DNA of 64,000 nucleotides from Caulifigura coniformis (lineage in GTDB: Bacteria; Planctomycetota; Planctomycetia; Planctomycetales; Planctomycetaceae). Numbering within the stretch: position 1 is the stretch's first letter; each line of letters starts with the position of its first letter. Location of the stretch: assembly GCF_007745175.1 (NCBI RefSeq), contig NZ_CP036271.1, forward strand, positions 2,004,154 through 2,068,153, in the 5' to 3' direction. Shown here piece after piece: positions 61,880-64,000 of this stretch. The translations under genes were made by a program, and so were the position numbers. Under the pieces are notes generated by a model. The model was not told the DNA's origin, did no database searches, and saw only the letters and a program-made list of their open reading frames with translations.

Positions 61880-63058
61880 ATGCGACGAATGATTCTGGCT
61901 TGTCTCGTCCTGGCCGCCGCGGATGTCTCCGGCGCCGAGTTCTCCATCCGCCGCCTTGCCCCTGAGGCCTCCCTCGCGCGGAGCGGCGCCGTCCGTGTCG
62001 ACCACGCGGACCTGCTGTACTCGACCCAGTTCGTCGCGACGGGCGAAGGCCCCCTGTCTGCGCAGCAACAGGAGCTCCTCGATCGGCTGGCGGCCACGCT
62101 CCAGTCTGCCGGCCTGAAGTTCGACGACATCATCAAGCTGAACCTGTATGTGCGGAACGAACAGGACATCGCCGATATCACGGCCGAACTGAGCCGCCGC
62201 TTCAATTCCAGCGCACTTCCGGCCGTGAGCTGGGTGGTGACGACGCTTCCGGCAGCCGATGCCCGGCTGGCGCTCGACTTCGTCGCGGCCCACAACCCTG
62301 CACAGCCGCCGCTGAAGCTGCCGGAATCGAAGGCCGGCCAGCGTTTGCTGTCGCTGATTCCTGCGGCGACCAGGGCGCGCGCATTCATCTCCGGACAGGC
62401 CGAGAAGGGGGAGGGCACGGTCGCGGATTCGACGAAGCAGACGATGGCCAGCCTGTTCCGCACGCTGAAGTTTCTCGAAATGAAGCCGGCTGACGTGGTG
62501 CAGGTGAAAGTCTTCATCGCGCCGATGACGCAGGTTCAGGACTCGCTCGGAGCGGTGCAGGCTGCATTTGCGCCGGGCGATTGTCCGCCAGTCGTATTCG
62601 TCGAATGGAAATCGCCTTCGCTGCCGGTCGAGATCGAACTGGTCGCGGCCACCAGCGAGCCGCAACCGTTCGGACGGCCTGTCGTGGAGTACCTCGCTCC
62701 GCCCGAACTGAAGCACTCGCCGGTCTACAGCCGGATCGCCCGCGTGCAGTCCCCAGCGACGATCTACTTTTCAGGTCTCTACGGAAGCCAGGCCGATCCC
62801 GACAGCGAGGCGGAACTCCGGGACCTGTTTGCGCAGACGAAAACTCTCGCCGAAGAGGCCGGCAGTGACCTCAGGCATCTCCTGAAGGCGACGTACTACG
62901 TCAGCTCGAAGGGAAGCAGCGACCAGCACAACAAGCTGCGGCCGGAGTACTACGACCCGGCCCGGCCTCCTGCGGCGTCCAAGGCGATCGTGACTGGAGT
63001 CGGCCGTCCGGGACGAACGATCACGTGGGACATGATCGCCGTGCCGAAAGGCAAATAG
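61880..63058 (+). CDS. Secreted triple RidA/YjgF-like protein
   Basis: 392 aa with a signal peptide (MILACLVLAAADVSG). Three consecutive RidA-like segments occur at about 25-145, 155-270 and 275-390: LQSAGLKFDDIIKLNLYVRN, LKFLEMKPADVVQVKVFIAP and LAEEAGSDLRHLLKATYYVS are matching helices and strands. The usual RidA arginine that binds the substrate carboxylate is not clear in all three. RidA proteins deaminate reactive imines in the cytoplasm; export makes a different role likely. Confidence 0.78.
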   Translation: MRRMILACLVLAAADVSGAEFSIRRLAPEASLARSGAVRVDHADLLYSTQFVATGEGPLSAQQQELLDRLAATLQSAGLKFDDIIKLNLYVRNEQDIADITAELSRRFNSSALPAVSWVVTTLPAADARLALDFVAAHNPAQPPLKLPESKAGQRLLSLIPAATRARAFISGQAEKGEGTVADSTKQTMASLFRTLKFLEMKPADVVQVKVFIAPMTQVQDSLGAVQAAFAPGDCPPVVFVEWKSPSLPVEIELVAATSEPQPFGRPVVEYLAPPELKHSPVYSRIARVQSPATIYFSGLYGSQADPDSEAELRDLFAQTKTLAEEAGSDLRHLLKATYYVSSKGSSDQHNKLRPEYYDPARPPAASKAIVTGVGRPGRTITWDMIAVPKGK

Positions 63059-63142
63059 GCGGGACAGCGCACGAGGCCCGTCGGGAGAACGCCCGGCGCT
63101 TGGGCATGTCTGCACTGGCATGGCCAGTGCAGACCTTTTCGC

Positions 63143-64000
63143 TCAACGGCTGGCCAGTTCGGTCCACAGGGCCTTGTAGTATTTCAGGAACTCTTCGCCG
63201 GCCGCGGGATCGGCCGGCGTCTTGCCGACTTCGATCAGCGTGTAGCGATCGTAGCCCTTCGCGCGGAACAGGCTGAACAGTTCACGATACGGATAGATGC
63301 CGGCGCCGTCCTTATAGAGATCATTGATGTGGCAGGACTTGATCCACGGCCACAGCATCTCGAACGACTCTTTGACTGAGCCGTCCTTCACGTCCGGCCC
63401 GTTCGAGTTCCAGGTCAGCCCGACGCTCTTGTGGCCGCACTGCTCCATGATCGTTTTGCAGTGGGCGGGCTGCTGCGTCGGATTGCCGTGGACTTCCATC
63501 CAGATCTCGACGCCCTGCGCCTCGGCGGCCTTCCCGCATTCAATCAACGCCTTGCCGATCTGCTCGAGTGTCTTCTCGGCGGGAACGTCCTTGCGAAGTC
63601 CGTTCGGCCGGACCTTCACTCCCTTGCCGCCGATGTCGTGCACGAGGTCGACGAACTGCTTGCACGTCTCGATGTTCTGTTTGACGACGCTCGCGTCAGC
63701 CGCGTGGAACTCGCAGGTCGATCCAGCGCCCCAGCAGACGATGCCTGAATCTTCGAACCGCTTCTTCACATCCTTCCGTTCGGCCGCCGAAAGAGTCGGT
63801 TCGACACCATGTTTGTGGGTCGTGCGCAGTTCAACGGCCGCCACGCCGGATGCTTTGCACACCTTCAGAATTGTCGGCAGGTCCCAATCCTTGGCGACGT
63901 TGTAGGTCACAAGGCCGAGGCCGAATTTCAGCGGAGTGCCGGAAGGAGTTTCCGCGCGGGCCGAGCGGACGTGCGGCCCTCCTCCGAGAGCGGCGACCGT
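63143..64000 (-). CDS. Secreted sugar phosphate isomerase/epimerase-like TIM barrel, 5' end outside window
   Basis: 286 codons are visible and the frame runs off the right edge, so the start and signal peptide are partly missing. The core has LKFGLGLVTYNVAKDW, VAAVELRTTHKHGVEP, GGKGVKVRPNGLR, VEIWMEVHGNPTQ and MLWPWIKSCHINDLY with metal-type Glu, His and Asp positions of the xylose-isomerase-like fold. The signal-like residues before it (SARAETP) suggest export. Such exported epimerases accompany Gfo/Idh/MocA oxidoreductases in planctomycete sugar metabolism. Confidence 0.85.
   Translation of the reverse strand, partial: TVAALGGGPHVRSARAETPSGTPLKFGLGLVTYNVAKDWDLPTILKVCKASGVAAVELRTTHKHGVEPTLSAAERKDVKKRFEDSGIVCWGAGSTCEFHAADASVVKQNIETCKQFVDLVHDIGGKGVKVRPNGLRKDVPAEKTLEQIGKALIECGKAAEAQGVEIWMEVHGNPTQQPAHCKTIMEQCGHKSVGLTWNSNGPDVKDGSVKESFEMLWPWIKSCHINDLYKDGAGIYPYRELFSLFRAKGYDRYTLIEVGKTPADPAAGEEFLKYYKALWTELASR

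Noticed and set aside
1-64000. CRISPR array, rRNA operon or insertion sequence
   Set aside because: No regularly spaced repeats, no rRNA sequence and no transposase frame were seen; the only recombinase is the tRNA-linked integrase.

Overview
The window is high-GC chromosomal DNA from a planctomycete, probably of the Planctomycetaceae type. The evidence is the combination of a DUF1559 pseudopilin-like protein, a giant PVC-type CxxCH haem protein with propeller and HEAT-like parts, several secreted DUF1080/LamG-fold proteins, a very large PQQ-propeller protein, a Tat-exported Gfo/Idh/MocA oxidoreductase and a DUF1207 protein. These are mixed with housekeeping genes (mnmE, rplY, hemB, lexA, thpR, two RlmI-like methyltransferases, tRNA-Lys). 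No taxonomic search could be run.

Layout. 1-5035 looks like the end of an integrated island. A tyrosine recombinase sits next to the 3' end of tRNA-Lys(CTT), followed leftwards by a two-gene operon that encodes a SEFIR-domain protein and an unknown partner, then two unrecognised genes; the far end lies outside the window. 5476-8844 holds a tandem duplication in which a DUF1080+glycosidase-like protein occurs once fused and once as two separate genes. 8849-10594 is a [2Fe-2S] ferredoxin-like gene behind mnmE. 12157-16339 is a kaiC-kaiB-hybrid histidine kinase operon without kaiA. 16355-20602 holds a large VWA membrane protein and small membrane or unknown proteins.

20991-23617 is a compact operon of a holin-like membrane protein, a papain-fold peptidase and a thioredoxin-fold lipoprotein. 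Immediately after it, 23732-23887 is a well-conserved ydaO-type (cyclic di-AMP) riboswitch in front of one small orphan membrane protein. 24377-36351 is a mosaic of metabolic, transport and regulatory genes: oxidoreductase, L25, HemB, CpaB-like, PHP phosphoesterase, Nramp-like transporter, ECF sigma factor, Uma2 nuclease, rRNA methyltransferase and EEP-fold phosphodiesterase. 36539-43380 holds the giant PQQ protein, LexA and the DUF1207 protein. 43381-44007 has no gene but has two strong terminators that face outwards, suggesting small RNAs.

44008-51065 runs mostly leftwards. It has a Ycf46-like AAA ATPase, then larC with a long His/Asp tail and bracketed by two copies of a terminal-inverted-repeat element, then an operon of DUF1559 protein, lipoprotein and kelch protein with a Fur-box-like dyad over its promoter. 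51288-64000 holds a DUF255 thioredoxin protein fused to a DsbD-N-like domain, thpR behind the giant haem protein, an IMPase-like phosphatase overlapping a second RlmI-like methyltransferase, a 2TM protein, a secreted triple RidA-like protein and a truncated sugar-isomerase-like gene.

The strongest candidates for new biology are the SEFIR two-gene operon in the tRNA-linked island, the c-di-AMP riboswitch with an unknown target, the holin/peptidase/thioredoxin cassette, the repeats that bracket larC, and the possible RNA genes at 43430-43920.
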